Shown here: positions 32,268 through 41,540 of the stretch, one piece after another
Layout of the letters: each line of letters starts with the position of its first letter
Numbering within the stretch: the first letter of the stretch is position 1
Assembly: GCA_016744435.1 (NCBI GenBank)
Contig: JADGEJ010000001.1
Location: forward strand, 62,001-126,000
DNA: 64,000 nucleotides
Origin: Lentibacter sp.
GTDB lineage: Bacteria > Pseudomonadota > Alphaproteobacteria > Rhodobacterales > Rhodobacteraceae
Direction: 5' to 3'
Made by a program: the position numbers and the translations under genes
The notes under the pieces: model-generated
The model's database searches: none
What the model saw: only the letters and a program-made list of their open reading frames with translations
Told to the model about the DNA's origin: nothing

Positions 32268-32639
32268 ATGGCTCACCCAGTAGATGTGCATGTTGGCAAA
32301 AGAGTTCGGCATCGCCGTTGGCTTGTTGGCATGACGCAGCAGCAGCTTGCAGAAAAAGTCGGTATCAAGTTCCAGCAGATCCAGAAATATGAAACCGGAG
32401 CGAACCGCATCAGCGCGTCTCGTCTTTGGGACATTTCGGAAACGCTTGATGTTCCCGTGAGCTTCTTCTTTGAGGGGCTGGACGTAAGCGAGACAACTGA
32501 AGCGATGTCAGAGGCACTGCCGGCTGACTTGATGGGGGATAAAGAGGCCATGGAGCTTATCCGCTCTTACTACTCTATCCCCGAAAATCAACGCCGCCGT
32601 TTGTTTGATTTGGCACGGGTTTTGAGCGACGTCGCTTGA
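32268..32639 (+). CDS. XRE-family transcriptional regulator
   Basis: The protein has 123 residues. The Cro/CI-type HTH spans about 10-65: VRHRRWLVGMTQQQLAEKVG, FQQIQKYETGANRISASRLW and ETLDVPVSFFFEGL. The tail, with LIRSYYSIPENQRRRLFDLAR, is typical of a widespread alphaproteobacterial family of stand-alone regulators. The ATG at 32268 has AAGGAG seven bases before it. Targets are unknown. It is transcribed in the same direction as hisN, with a 51-base gap. Confidence 0.93.
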   Translation: MAHPVDVHVGKRVRHRRWLVGMTQQQLAEKVGIKFQQIQKYETGANRISASRLWDISETLDVPVSFFFEGLDVSETTEAMSEALPADLMGDKEAMELIRSYYSIPENQRRRLFDLARVLSDVA

Positions 32640-32690
32640 GCCTAGCGCTCTGATTGGGTAGGGCTTTCGCAACAGTTCGCGGAGGCACCG

Positions 32691-33488
32691 ATGCTCAGAC
32701 CAGATGCAAATGAGATTTTGAGAACCGCGCATGCGATGGCAGAGGCCGCTCGCAGCGCGGTTCTTCCTTTTTTCAGAGTTGAAAACCTTGCAACCGCCAA
32801 CAAGCTTGAGGGTGGGTATGACCCTGTCACAGAAGCTGACAAGGGGGCTGAGCGGGCGATGAGGGCTGTCTTGGCCGAGATGCGGCCCAACGACGCGATT
32901 ATCGGTGAGGAGTATGGCACACGTGAGGGGCACAGTGGCCTGACTTGGGTGCTTGATCCGGTTGATGGCACCCGTGGCTTCGTGGCTGGCACGCCAACTT
33001 GGGGCGTTTTGATTGCGCTATGCGACGACAGTGGCCCGATCTTTGGGATGATTGACCAGCCATATATTGGCGAGCGCTTCTGGGGCGGGTTTGGGCAGGC
33101 ACAAATGACAGGCCCACAAGGCGAGCGGGTTTTGAAAACACGCGCCAGTCGTCCGTTAGAAGAGGCGGTTTTGTTCACAACATTCCCCGAAGTCGGCAGC
33201 GCCCGCGAGCGCGCAGGCTTTGAAGCAGTGGCCAAACATGTGCAACTGACGCGCTACGGAATGGACTGCTACGCCTATGCACTTATCGCGGCGGGCCAGA
33301 TTGATCTGGTGGTTGAAGCCGGGCTTTCAAACTACGATGTCTGCGCGCCGATCGCTGTGATCAAAGCCGCGGGAGGCATCGTGACTGATTGGCATGGCAG
33401 GCCAGCCCACGCAGGCGGGCAGATTTTGGCGGCGGCCAATGCTGCGCAACATTCCGCTGCATTAGAAATACTTAGAGAGTTTGCTTAA
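32691..33488 (+). CDS. hisN: Histidinol-phosphatase, inositol-monophosphatase family (HisN type)
   Basis: The protein has 265 residues. The IMPase signature is complete: DPVTEADKGAERAM, IIGEEYG with the metal-binding Glu pair, WVLDPVDGTRGFVAG and, near the end, SNYDVCAPIAVIKAAGG. HisN-type members dephosphorylate L-histidinol phosphate in histidine biosynthesis. The sequence TRGF after DPVDG is the HisN style, whereas SuhB-type enzymes usually have TTNF or TNFV. ATG at 32691 with GGAGG upstream. No other his gene is adjacent. Another phosphatase specificity remains possible. Confidence 0.85.
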   Translation: MLRPDANEILRTAHAMAEAARSAVLPFFRVENLATANKLEGGYDPVTEADKGAERAMRAVLAEMRPNDAIIGEEYGTREGHSGLTWVLDPVDGTRGFVAGTPTWGVLIALCDDSGPIFGMIDQPYIGERFWGGFGQAQMTGPQGERVLKTRASRPLEEAVLFTTFPEVGSARERAGFEAVAKHVQLTRYGMDCYAYALIAAGQIDLVVEAGLSNYDVCAPIAVIKAAGGIVTDWHGRPAHAGGQILAAANAAQHSAALEILREFA

Positions 33489-33597
33489 CAGCACTGGGCG
33501 GCTATAATGACTCGCCCACGCTTCTCGGCCCCTTTCCAGCGTGGTTTTACCTGTGTAAGTTTGTCTGTCTGAGGGGGCGCAACCAAAGAGGTGCGCC

Positions 33598-34935
33598 TTG
33601 TCTCAAACACTGATCAAAAACGCTGACCATATTTTAACAATGAACGACAGCCGCGAAGAGTTGCGCGGGGCGGATATCCTGATTGAAAACGGGGTGATTG
33701 CCGCTGTCGGACACGGGCTTAAGAGCCAAGGCGATGTACTATACGCGACTGGCTGTGTCGTGACGCCAGGCCTCGTCAATACCCATCACCACCTCTACCA
33801 GACGCTCACCCGCGCTGTGCCGGGTGGCCAAAATGCATTGCTGTTTGGCTGGCTGCAAACGCTCTACCCGATCTGGGCAAAGTTTGGCCCGGAAGAGATG
33901 TTTGTAAGCGCGCAGGTTGGCTTGGCCGAGCTGGCTCTGTCGGGGTGTACGATGACATCAGACCATTTGTACCTGTTCCCAAATGGCGCAAGTCTGGACG
34001 ACACAATCGCGGCGGCTCAAGAAGTTGGCCTGCGCTTTCACCCGACACGCGGCGCGATGAGTATCGGGGAAAGTGACGGTGGCTTGCCGCCTGATAGCTT
34101 GGTCGAGCGTGAGGCTGCCATTCTGGAAGACTGCATTCGCGTGATTGATGCGCACCATGACAGCCGTGATGGCGCGATGGTGCGGGTTGGCGTGGCACCA
34201 TGCTCGCCGTTTTCTGTCAGCCGTGATCTGATGCGAGATGCGGCTGTTCTGGCCCGTGACAAGGGCGTGATGTTGCACACTCATTTGGCAGAAAATGACG
34301 AAGATATTGCCTATTCACTTGCAAAGTTCGGCTGCCGCCCGGGCCAATATGCCGAAGATTTGGGCTGGACGGGAAGCGATGTGTGGCATGCGCATTGCGT
34401 GAAGCTTGATGGCCATGAGATAGATTTGTTCGCCAAGTCAAAGACAGGCGTGGCGCATTGCCCGTGCAGCAACTGCCGTCTTGGCTCAGGGATCGCACCA
34501 GTGCGGGCCCTACGGGACGCGGGGGTGCCAACGGGCCTTGGCGTTGACGGAAGCGCAAGTAACGATGCAGCCAACCTTATCGGCGAGGCGCGGCAAGCGA
34601 TGTTGCTGCAGCGGGTGGCAAACGGAGCCGACGCTATGAGCGCGCGTGAGGCGCTCGAAATCGCGACACGGGGCGGCGCTGAGGTGCTCGGGCGCAAAGA
34701 TTGCGGGCAGATCGCGGCGGGAAAACGCGGGGACATTGCCATTTGGGATGCACGCGGTGTGCAAAGTGCTGGCAGTTGGGACAGCGCGGCTTTGCTCTTG
34801 GCGGGGCCAACTCGCGTTAAGGATTTGTTTGTCGAAGGCCGCCATATTGTGCAAGATGGGCAGATGCCCCATTTGGATTTGCCAGCAATCATTGCACGGC
34901 AAAACAAACTGGCGCAGAAATTGATGGAGAGTTGA
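33598..34935 (+). CDS. Amidohydrolase, probable 8-oxoguanine deaminase
   Basis: The 445-residue enzyme belongs to the amidohydrolase superfamily (AtzA/TrzN/guanine-deaminase branch). Metal and catalytic motifs are VVTPGLVNTHHHLYQTLTRA, VMLHTHLAEND, VWHAHCVKLD and GLGVDGSASND. The combination resembles 8-oxoguanine deaminases annotated in Pseudomonas and roseobacters, which convert 8-oxoguanine to urate. The start is TTG at 33598 with AGAGGTG in front. It overlaps the start region of the CAP gene. The substrate is not proven: hydroxyatrazine-type and other guanine-like bases are possible. Confidence 0.82.
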   Translation: MSQTLIKNADHILTMNDSREELRGADILIENGVIAAVGHGLKSQGDVLYATGCVVTPGLVNTHHHLYQTLTRAVPGGQNALLFGWLQTLYPIWAKFGPEEMFVSAQVGLAELALSGCTMTSDHLYLFPNGASLDDTIAAAQEVGLRFHPTRGAMSIGESDGGLPPDSLVEREAAILEDCIRVIDAHHDSRDGAMVRVGVAPCSPFSVSRDLMRDAAVLARDKGVMLHTHLAENDEDIAYSLAKFGCRPGQYAEDLGWTGSDVWHAHCVKLDGHEIDLFAKSKTGVAHCPCSNCRLGSGIAPVRALRDAGVPTGLGVDGSASNDAANLIGEARQAMLLQRVANGADAMSAREALEIATRGGAEVLGRKDCGQIAAGKRGDIAIWDARGVQSAGSWDSAALLLAGPTRVKDLFVEGRHIVQDGQMPHLDLPAIIARQNKLAQKLMES

Positions 34936-34937
34936 GA

Positions 34938-35384
34938 ATGCGGTTTTTCTTTGTTTTGTTGGCTTCTTTGACGTTTTCGCTTGGAGCGAACATTGCCGAA
35001 GCCGAGCCTCAGCGCCAGTTTGCGCAATGGGTGAGTGACTTGCGCGCCAAGCACGGGCTTGGGCCCGTTCGTGTGAATGCTAAGCTTGAGCGCACAGCAG
35101 ATCGGCATGCGCAAGATATGTTGAAACATGGTTTTTTCAGCCACACAGGCTCCGACGGCTCAAAGATTGGCACGCGCGCGAAGCGAGCAGGCTACCGGTT
35201 TTGCACGATCGGCGAGAACATAGCTTTGGGCCAAAAAACGGCACAGGGCGCCATGCAGGCCTGGATCGCTTCAAGCAGTCACTTCAAAAATATGCTTAAG
35301 CGCGGCGCTACGGAAATTGGAGTGGTGCGCACGCACAAAAACCATTGGGTTATGGTGCTCGCTGGGCCGTCAAGGTCTTGCTGA
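34938..35384 (+). CDS. CAP/SCP-domain secreted protein
   Basis: The protein has 148 residues after a signal peptide (MRMRFFFVLLASLTFSLGANI, cleaved near AEA). The CAP domain has LRAKHGLGPVRVNAKLERTA, DRHAQDMLKHGFFSHTG, CTIGENIALG and NHWVMVLAG, holding the usual His/Glu/His set. CAP proteins bind sterols, lipids or peptides outside the cytosol; no bacterial role is general. ATG 34938 is two bases after the stop of the upstream gene. One Cys pair (C in FCTIG and C-terminal SC) may form a disulfide. Confidence 0.9.
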   Translation: MRFFFVLLASLTFSLGANIAEAEPQRQFAQWVSDLRAKHGLGPVRVNAKLERTADRHAQDMLKHGFFSHTGSDGSKIGTRAKRAGYRFCTIGENIALGQKTAQGAMQAWIASSSHFKNMLKRGATEIGVVRTHKNHWVMVLAGPSRSC

Positions 35385-35514
35385 TCTGTCTTGCTCAGGA
35401 ACGTCAGAGCTGTTGAGAATTCAACTTAGCTGCGCTTGTTTCGCGTTGTCAGCCCACCTGTAAAAGCGCTACCTTGCACGTGACTTGATCACTTGGGTGT
35501 GCGGCGGAGCAGGC

Positions 35515-36897
35515 GTGAACGAAATTGTAGATATCCAGCCGGAAAATGAAGACGAAGTCTACGAGCTGAGCAAGCGCGATGTTTCGGCGGCTGTGGCGGC
35601 TGTTGAAGCTGGCGAGCGTGCATTGCTTGTCGAGCTGATGGAGCCGATGCATGCGGCGGATATCGCCGATTTGCTTGAGCAGATTTCCAGCACTGACAGG
35701 CGTGCGCTGATTGCTCTTTACGGTGTTGAGTTTGACGGTGATATCCTGTCGGAACTTGACGAAAGCATCCGTGAAGAAGTGATTGGCGCGCTGCAACCTG
35801 ACGTCTTGGCAGAAGCGGTGCGCGAGCTGGAAAGCGACGATATCGTCGACCTTCTTGAAGACCTTGAGGCGCCTCAGCAAGAAGCAATTTTTGAGGCGCT
35901 AGATGATGCTGACGAACGGGTCGCACGTCAGGCTATGGCCTATCCGGAAGAGTCGGCTGGCCGCCTCATGCAACGCGAGGTGGTCGCGGCTCCTGAGCAT
36001 TGGACTGTGGGTCAAGCGATTGACTTTATGCGAAAATCCGAGGAGTTGCCGGAGCAATTCTACCATGTGGTCATGGTGGACCCGCGCATGCACCCCGTTG
36101 GGAACGTCACGCTCGGGCGCATCATGGGAGCCCCGCGGGCGCAGCCGTTGTGCGAGTTAAAGGAAGATATTTTTCAGATTATCCCTGTTGAGCAGGACGA
36201 GGAAGATGTGGCCTATGCCTTCAAGCAGTACCACCTCATTTCTGCCCCAGTCGTTGACGGCGAAGGCCGTCTTGTCGGCATGATCACGATTGATGATGCG
36301 ATGGTGGTGCTGGACGATGAGCACGAGGAGGACATTCTGCGCCTCGCGGGTGTGACGGAAGGCAGCCTGACCGACCGTGTGATCAACACAACGAAACGGC
36401 GGTTTCCTTGGTTGGCCGTGAACCTTGTGACTGCGGTGCTCGCGAGCCTGGTCATTGCACAATTTGATGTGGTTATTCGTGACTTCGTGGCGCTGGCGAT
36501 TCTAATGCCGATTGTGGCGAGCATGGGCGGCAATGCGGGCACGCAAAGCCTGACGGTTGCGGTGCGCGCGATTGCCACGAAAGACCTGACAAGCGCGAAC
36601 GTCTGGCGGGTTATCCGGCGTGAGGCACTTGTGGGGCTGGTGAACGGTGCGATTTTCGCGGTGGTCATGGGGCTTGTTTGCCTGCTCTGGTTTAGCTCGG
36701 CGACGCTGGGTTGGGTTATCGCGGTGGCGATGGTTGTTAACCTCGTCGTTGCCGGGCTCGCGGGAACTATGATCCCGGTATTGCTTGAAAAAGCGGGGGT
36801 CGATCCAGCCTTGGCATCGGGCGCGTTTGTGACGACTGTGACGGATGTTGTTGGCTTCTTTGCTTTCCTTGGGCTTGCGGCTTGGGTGTTGGTATGA
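35515..36897 (+). CDS. mgtE: Magnesium transporter MgtE
   Basis: The protein has about 460 residues. An MgtE N domain (residues about 25-130, HAADIADLLEQ, LLEDLEAPQQEAIFEAL) is followed by two CBS domains (MYPEESAGRLM region to about 255, with LISAPVVDGEGRLVGMITIDD) and five membrane helices with the selectivity-filter signature MGGNAGTQSL. It is a Mg2+ channel gated by cytosolic Mg2+. GTG at 35515 with GGAG is preferred to an in-frame TTG at 35485. Its stop overlaps the ATG of the 5-FCL gene. Confidence 0.95.
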   Translation: MNEIVDIQPENEDEVYELSKRDVSAAVAAVEAGERALLVELMEPMHAADIADLLEQISSTDRRALIALYGVEFDGDILSELDESIREEVIGALQPDVLAEAVRELESDDIVDLLEDLEAPQQEAIFEALDDADERVARQAMAYPEESAGRLMQREVVAAPEHWTVGQAIDFMRKSEELPEQFYHVVMVDPRMHPVGNVTLGRIMGAPRAQPLCELKEDIFQIIPVEQDEEDVAYAFKQYHLISAPVVDGEGRLVGMITIDDAMVVLDDEHEEDILRLAGVTEGSLTDRVINTTKRRFPWLAVNLVTAVLASLVIAQFDVVIRDFVALAILMPIVASMGGNAGTQSLTVAVRAIATKDLTSANVWRVIRREALVGLVNGAIFAVVMGLVCLLWFSSATLGWVIAVAMVVNLVVAGLAGTMIPVLLEKAGVDPALASGAFVTTVTDVVGFFAFLGLAAWVLV

Positions 36898-37451
36898 GCG
36901 ATCTAACGGCCCGCAAGTCAGCGGCCCGCAAGGCTGCGTTCGCACGACGCAAGGCCGCGTTTGAAGGCGCGGCAGGCGGGCAGGCGGCGCATCTTTCCGA
37001 GGTTTTGGCGGGCTATCGCGGCGTACCAGTGTCGGGCTATATGGCGATACAATCGGAGATCAACCCAATAGCTGCGATGGAAGAAGCGGCCGCGCATGGC
37101 CTCGTTGGCGTGCCTGTTATTGAGCGCAAAGGGCTGCCGCTGAGGTTCTCGCGGTGGGAGCCCGGGTGCGCATTGCGAGACGGGCCGTTTGGCGCCATGG
37201 TGCCGGAGATGGACGACTTCTTTGAGCCGGAAATTCTGATTGTGCCTTTGGTGGCGTTTGATCGACAGGGGGGGCGCTTGGGCTATGGCGGCGGGTTTTA
37301 CGACCGCACGCTAGAGGGCTTGCGCGCGAAGAGGGCCACGCTGGCCGTGGGCTTTGCCTTTGCCGCGCAGGAGGCCGAAGACTTGCCGCTTGAGGCGACC
37401 GACCAGCCTTTGGATATGATCGTCACCGAGCGTGGCGTGATCAGCTTTTGA
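36894..37451 (+). CDS. 5-formyltetrahydrofolate cyclo-ligase
   Basis: The protein has 185 residues. It has the 5-FCL layout: an N-terminal basic helix (ARKSAARKAAFARRKAAF), VPVSGYMAIQSEINP, ILIVPLVAFDRQGGRLGYGG and GFYDRTLEGLR, the ATP-binding end. The enzyme turns 5-formyl-THF into 5,10-methenyl-THF with ATP. The ATG at 36894 overlaps the mgtE stop (ATGA), so the genes are coupled. A 6S RNA gene often lies upstream of this family in other bacteria, but not here. Confidence 0.93.
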   Translation: MSDLTARKSAARKAAFARRKAAFEGAAGGQAAHLSEVLAGYRGVPVSGYMAIQSEINPIAAMEEAAAHGLVGVPVIERKGLPLRFSRWEPGCALRDGPFGAMVPEMDDFFEPEILIVPLVAFDRQGGRLGYGGGFYDRTLEGLRAKRATLAVGFAFAAQEAEDLPLEATDQPLDMIVTERGVISF

Positions 37452-37484
37452 GTATTTTTGCGAAGAAAAAGCGGGAAGGGTAAC

Positions 37485-37955
37485 GTGAGCCATAAGCATG
37501 ATTTTGACGCCAAAGTTGTCTGGACAGGCAACACGGGCGAGGGCACGGCGCACTATAAGGCCTATGAGCGGACTTGGGAGGTGCGCACGCAGGGCAAGCC
37601 TGTTGTGCAGTGCTCAAATGATCCGCTTTTGGGCGGCGATCCGGCTTTGCATAACCCTGAAGATATGCTGATTGCCGCGCTCTCGAGCTGTCATATGCTT
37701 TGGTATTTGCATATGGCGTCGGAGGCCGGTGTGAGGGTGTTGGCCTATGAGGACACGCCCGTGGGCCACGGCGAGAGCGAGGCCAGTGGAGCGGGCAAGT
37801 TTGTGAGTGCGGATTTGCGGCCGCGAATTACTGTGGCGGCTGGGACCGATTTGGCGAAGGCGGACGCGATCCATTCTGAAATCGGCAAGGTGTGTTTCAT
37901 CGCGAGATCAGTTGCTTTCCCCGTGCGTCATAAGGCGCGATACGTGATTGCATAA
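37485..37955 (+). CDS. OsmC-family protein (peroxiredoxin-like)
   Basis: The protein has 156 residues. The OsmC/Ohr fold has two redox cysteines: C69 in AALSSCHMLWYLHMA and C137 in GKVCFIARSVAFPV. These proteins reduce organic or fatty-acid hydroperoxides. The GTG start at 37485 has GGGAAGGG upstream. It follows the 5-FCL gene by 33 bases and precedes the ymdB-like gene by 27, so it is part of the operon. Whether it is an Ohr or an OsmC-type enzyme is open; the EDMLIAALSSCHM stretch favours OsmC. Confidence 0.92.
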   Translation: MSHKHDFDAKVVWTGNTGEGTAHYKAYERTWEVRTQGKPVVQCSNDPLLGGDPALHNPEDMLIAALSSCHMLWYLHMASEAGVRVLAYEDTPVGHGESEASGAGKFVSADLRPRITVAAGTDLAKADAIHSEIGKVCFIARSVAFPVRHKARYVIA

Positions 37956-37982
37956 GAGGCGCATGCGCCATAAGGACAAGGC

Positions 37983-38795
37983 ATGAGATTACTTTTTTTA
38001 GGCGATGTTATGGGCCGCGCCGGCCGCAAGGCTGTGGCGGAGAGGCTTAAGGGCTTGCGCGAGGCCTGGGGGCTCGACTTTGTTGTGGTCAACGGCGAGA
38101 ACGCGAGCAACGGCATGGGCCTTTCGGGCGAGCACGCCAAGGGGCTGCTTGAAGCGGGCGCCGATGTGCTCACACTTGGCGACCATGCGTTTGATCAGAA
38201 AGACATGCTGCAGTTCATTGGCTCTGAGAGCCGGATTTTGCGACCGATCAACTTTGCCAAGGGCGCGCCGGGCGTTGGGGCGCGGGTGTTTCAAGACACG
38301 CGCGGGCGCAAGGTTTTGGTGGCGCAGGTGCTTGGGCAAGTCTTTATGAAGCGCGCCTATGATGACCCGTTCGGGATGATAGACGCGGTTTTGAAGAAAC
38401 ACATTTTGGGCGGAGCCGTTCAGGCCGCGATTGTGGATGTGCATTGCGAAGCCACGAGCGAGAAAATGGCAATGGGCCAGTTTTGCGACGGCCGTGCGAG
38501 CCTTGTTGTTGGCACGCATACACATGTTCCAACGGGCGATGCGCAGATCATGCCCAAAGGCACGGCCTACTTAACGGATGCGGGCATGTGCGGCGACTAT
38601 CACAGCGTTATCGGCATGGAAAAAGCCGAGCCGATGCGCCGTTTTGTGACAGGTATGAACAAGAGCCGCTTTACCCCTGCGACGGGCGAGGCGACGCTCT
38701 CTGGCGTTTATGTTGAGACGGACGACAAGACAGGCCACGCTACGAAAGTACGCATGATACGTGTCGGCGGCCGTTTGGAGCAAGCCGAGCCGTGA
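37983..38795 (+). CDS. YmdB-family metallophosphoesterase
   Basis: The protein has 270 residues. Metal-site motifs run in order: LLFLGDVMGRAGRKAV, VVNGENASNGMGLS, LTLGDHAFDQKDM, IVDVHCEATSEKMAMG and VVGTHTHVPTGDAQ. YmdB-like enzymes are 2',3'-cyclic nucleotide phosphodiesterases that influence gene expression in Bacillus. The start ATG at 37983 follows the osmC gene. The next gene starts with GTG in the stop codon. Cytosolic enzyme; its role in this organism is inferred. Confidence 0.93.
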   Translation: MRLLFLGDVMGRAGRKAVAERLKGLREAWGLDFVVVNGENASNGMGLSGEHAKGLLEAGADVLTLGDHAFDQKDMLQFIGSESRILRPINFAKGAPGVGARVFQDTRGRKVLVAQVLGQVFMKRAYDDPFGMIDAVLKKHILGGAVQAAIVDVHCEATSEKMAMGQFCDGRASLVVGTHTHVPTGDAQIMPKGTAYLTDAGMCGDYHSVIGMEKAEPMRRFVTGMNKSRFTPATGEATLSGVYVETDDKTGHATKVRMIRVGGRLEQAEP

Positions 38796-39685
38796 CGCCA
38801 AACTCTGGAGCATTGCCAACACTACTTGCGCTTGGCGCGGGGTGGGGGCTGTCCATTCCGCTTTCCAAGATCGCTGTCGACGGCGGGCTTCAGCCCTTGG
38901 GGCTGATATTTTGGCAGGTGTTGATCGGAACAATACTGCTCGGTGCGATCATCTATGCGCGCGGTGGCAAGTTTCACTTTGAGCCAAGGCATGTGAAGCT
39001 TTACTTGCTGATAGCCGTGCTCGGCACAATTGTGCCCAATACGGCGGGATACACGGCGGCAAAGCATTTACCAGCCGGAGTTTTAGCGATCACCATCTCG
39101 ATGGTGCCGATGTTTGCCTTTCCGATTGCGCTTTGGTTCGGGCTCGACAAGTTTCAATGGCGCCGCTTTTTGGGGCTTATCGTGGGGCTCGTGGCTGTTG
39201 CGCTGTTGGTGTTGCCAGAAGCTAGCTTGCCAACACGTGCCGCTGCGGTGTTCATCCCTTTAGCGATGATCGGGCCGTTTTGTTACGGCATTGAAGGCAA
39301 CTATGTTTCGAAGTTTGGCACAGAAGGGCTTGATCCGATGCAGACCCTTTTCGGAGCTTCGTTGATCGGCGTCGTGCTTTCAGCGCCCTTGGCGCTTGGT
39401 ATGGGGCATTGGGTTAACCCCATCGCGAGCTTTGGGGCGGCAGAGGCAGCGATGGTCGGGAGTTCTGTCATCCACGCTCTGGTTTACTCTGGCTATGTTT
39501 GGCTTGTTGGTCGCGCGGGCTCTGTCTTTGCCGCGCAGGTGTCCTACATTGTGACAATTACGGGCGTTGGCTGGGCTATGCTGCTTTTGGGCGAGGCCTA
39601 TTCGCCTTATATTTGGGTTACTTTGGTGTTGATGTTGCTTGGAATGTTCCTTGTGCAACCGCGCGACAAGGAAGCGCTTGCTTAA
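38792..39685 (+). CDS. EamA/DMT-family transporter
   Basis: The protein has 297 residues and about ten membrane helices in two EamA halves. Visible parts are LALGAGWGLSIPLSKIAVDG, GTIVPNTAGYTAAKHLPAGV, MVPMFAFPIALWFGL and VYSGYVWLVGRAGSVFAAQV with GEAYSPYIWV. The GTG start at 38792 overlaps the ymdB stop (GTGA), so it is the last gene of the mgtE operon. The substrate is unknown; members of this group export metabolites. Three EamA genes occur in this window. Confidence 0.88.
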   Translation: MTPNSGALPTLLALGAGWGLSIPLSKIAVDGGLQPLGLIFWQVLIGTILLGAIIYARGGKFHFEPRHVKLYLLIAVLGTIVPNTAGYTAAKHLPAGVLAITISMVPMFAFPIALWFGLDKFQWRRFLGLIVGLVAVALLVLPEASLPTRAAAVFIPLAMIGPFCYGIEGNYVSKFGTEGLDPMQTLFGASLIGVVLSAPLALGMGHWVNPIASFGAAEAAMVGSSVIHALVYSGYVWLVGRAGSVFAAQVSYIVTITGVGWAMLLLGEAYSPYIWVTLVLMLLGMFLVQPRDKEALA

Positions 39686-39739
39686 GGGCGCGCAACACGC
39701 GAAAATCACGCAAAATAAGAACGAAAGAGACGCAGTCCT

Positions 39740-41518
39740 ATGGGGATACTTGAGCTGAGCCAAACAACGCAGGCGCTTATGACACTGGCCGTGGTGGTGG
39801 GCATGTTTGCGCTGTTTGTGCGCGAAACTTACCCAACAGAAGTTGTCGCCATCGGCGGCGCTGCCTTTATGCTGCTGTTCGGGCTTTTGCCATACGAAAC
39901 CGCGCTGACGGTTTTGTCAAACCCCGCGCCCTGGACGATTGCTGCGATGTTTATCGTCATGGGAGCCTTGGTGCGCACCGGGGCTTTGGCCTCGTTTACC
40001 AGCGTGGCTGACAAGATAGCAGGGACAAACCCTGCGTTGGCTATTGGCATGTTGATGGCGTTTGTTGTGATCGCTTCGGCGGTTGTTTCAAACACGCCAG
40101 TGGTGGTCGTGATGATCCCGGTGTTTGTGCAACTTGCCAAAACAATGGGGATTTCGGCCTCGCGTTTGCTCATTCCGCTGTCTTATGCAGCCATACTGGG
40201 CGGTACGCTGACGTTGATCGGGACGTCGACAAACCTTCTGGTTGATGGTGTCGCGCGCGCCAACGGGCAGGCGGCGTTTAGCATTTTTGAGGTCACGCCG
40301 CTTGGCATTGTGCTGGTTATCTGGGGGATGATTTATCTGCGCTTCATCAGCCCGATGCTCTTGCCGGACCGCGACAGCATGGCAAGCCTGTTGTCCAACC
40401 GATCCAAGATGAAGTTTTTTACCGAGGCCGTTATACCACCGGAGAGCAACCTTATCGGGCGCGAAGTCGCGGGCGTGCAGCTGTTCAAGCGCGACGGTGT
40501 GCGCTTGATCGACGTTGTGCGCGGCGACGCTTCGCTGCGGCGCAATTTGCAAGATGTGACACTTCAAGTGGGCGATCGCGTGGTTTTGCGCACCGAGATG
40601 ACCGAACTTTTGAGCCTGCAACGTACGCCAGAACTTAAGCGCGTTGATCAGGTTTCCGCGGTGGAAACGACCACTGTTGAAGTGCTGATCACACCGGGAG
40701 CGGGCATGGTTGGGCGCAAACTTGGCTCGATGCGTCTGCGGCGGCGCTACGGGGTTTACCCGCTGGCTGTGCACCGCAGAAACCAGAACATTGGCCGCCA
40801 ACTTGACGAGTTGGTTGTGCGTGTCGGTGATACTCTGCTGCTTGAAGGTGCCGTGGATGACATCCACCGTCTGGCCAACGACATGGACTTGGTTGAGGTC
40901 AACCAACCGCAAGACAAAGCTTACCGCCGTGATCAGGCGCCGCTTGCGATTGGCGTGTTGATCGCGCTGGTTGTTTTTGCTGGCCTAGGTGTTGCGCCGA
41001 TTTTCCTGCTGGCGATTGTGGCTGTCGCCGTTGTGCTGCTCACGCGCTGCATTGATGCCGAGGAGGCGTTTTCCTTCGTTGATGGCAGGCTCTTGGCATT
41101 GATCTTTTCGATGCTTGCGATCGGGGCTGCACTGCAGTCAACCGGCGCTGTCGAGCTTATCGTGCGGGCGATTGCACCGATGCTGTCTTACATGCCGCCA
41201 TTCCTAATCGTATGGTCAATTTACCTGCTGACCAGCGTGCTGACCGAGCTTGTCAGCAACAACGCGGTCGCTGTTGTGGTCACGCCCGTGGCGATCGGGG
41301 TTGCTGATGCTCTGGGGATCGACGCACGACCTTTGATTGTTGCAGTCATGGTTGCAGCGAGTGCTTCGTTTGCAACGCCAATTGGCTATCAAACCAACAT
41401 GTTGGTTTACGGCCCCGGCGGCTATAAGTTCACTGATTTTATGCGCGTGGGCATTCCGCTGAACCTGACGATCGGCCTTCTGGCATCGGCTCTGATTCCG
41501 ATATTGTGGCCTTTGTAG
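39740..41518 (+). CDS. SLC13/DASS-type transporter with two RCK_C domains
   Basis: The protein has 592 residues. Membrane halves of about 200 and 190 residues enclose two regulatory RCK_C (TrkA-C) domains: about 220-300 (FFTEAVIPPESNLIGREVAG to VLRTEM) and 315-390 (VEVLITPGAGMVGRKLGSMR to DTLLLEGAVDD). Transport motifs are VVSNTPVVVVMIPVFVQL, LIGTSTNLLVDGVARANGQA and, in the second half, ELVSNNAVAVVVTPVA and ATPIGYQTNML. The S-N-N/T-P motifs are the carboxylate/sodium sites of the family. Likely substrate is a dicarboxylate or sulfate. It converges with its paralogue at 41541, 22 bases away. Confidence 0.88.
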   Translation: MGILELSQTTQALMTLAVVVGMFALFVRETYPTEVVAIGGAAFMLLFGLLPYETALTVLSNPAPWTIAAMFIVMGALVRTGALASFTSVADKIAGTNPALAIGMLMAFVVIASAVVSNTPVVVVMIPVFVQLAKTMGISASRLLIPLSYAAILGGTLTLIGTSTNLLVDGVARANGQAAFSIFEVTPLGIVLVIWGMIYLRFISPMLLPDRDSMASLLSNRSKMKFFTEAVIPPESNLIGREVAGVQLFKRDGVRLIDVVRGDASLRRNLQDVTLQVGDRVVLRTEMTELLSLQRTPELKRVDQVSAVETTTVEVLITPGAGMVGRKLGSMRLRRRYGVYPLAVHRRNQNIGRQLDELVVRVGDTLLLEGAVDDIHRLANDMDLVEVNQPQDKAYRRDQAPLAIGVLIALVVFAGLGVAPIFLLAIVAVAVVLLTRCIDAEEAFSFVDGRLLALIFSMLAIGAALQSTGAVELIVRAIAPMLSYMPPFLIVWSIYLLTSVLTELVSNNAVAVVVTPVAIGVADALGIDARPLIVAVMVAASASFATPIGYQTNMLVYGPGGYKFTDFMRVGIPLNLTIGLLASALIPILWPL

Positions 41519-41540
41519 GGAAGCCCGAAAGGCGCAGACC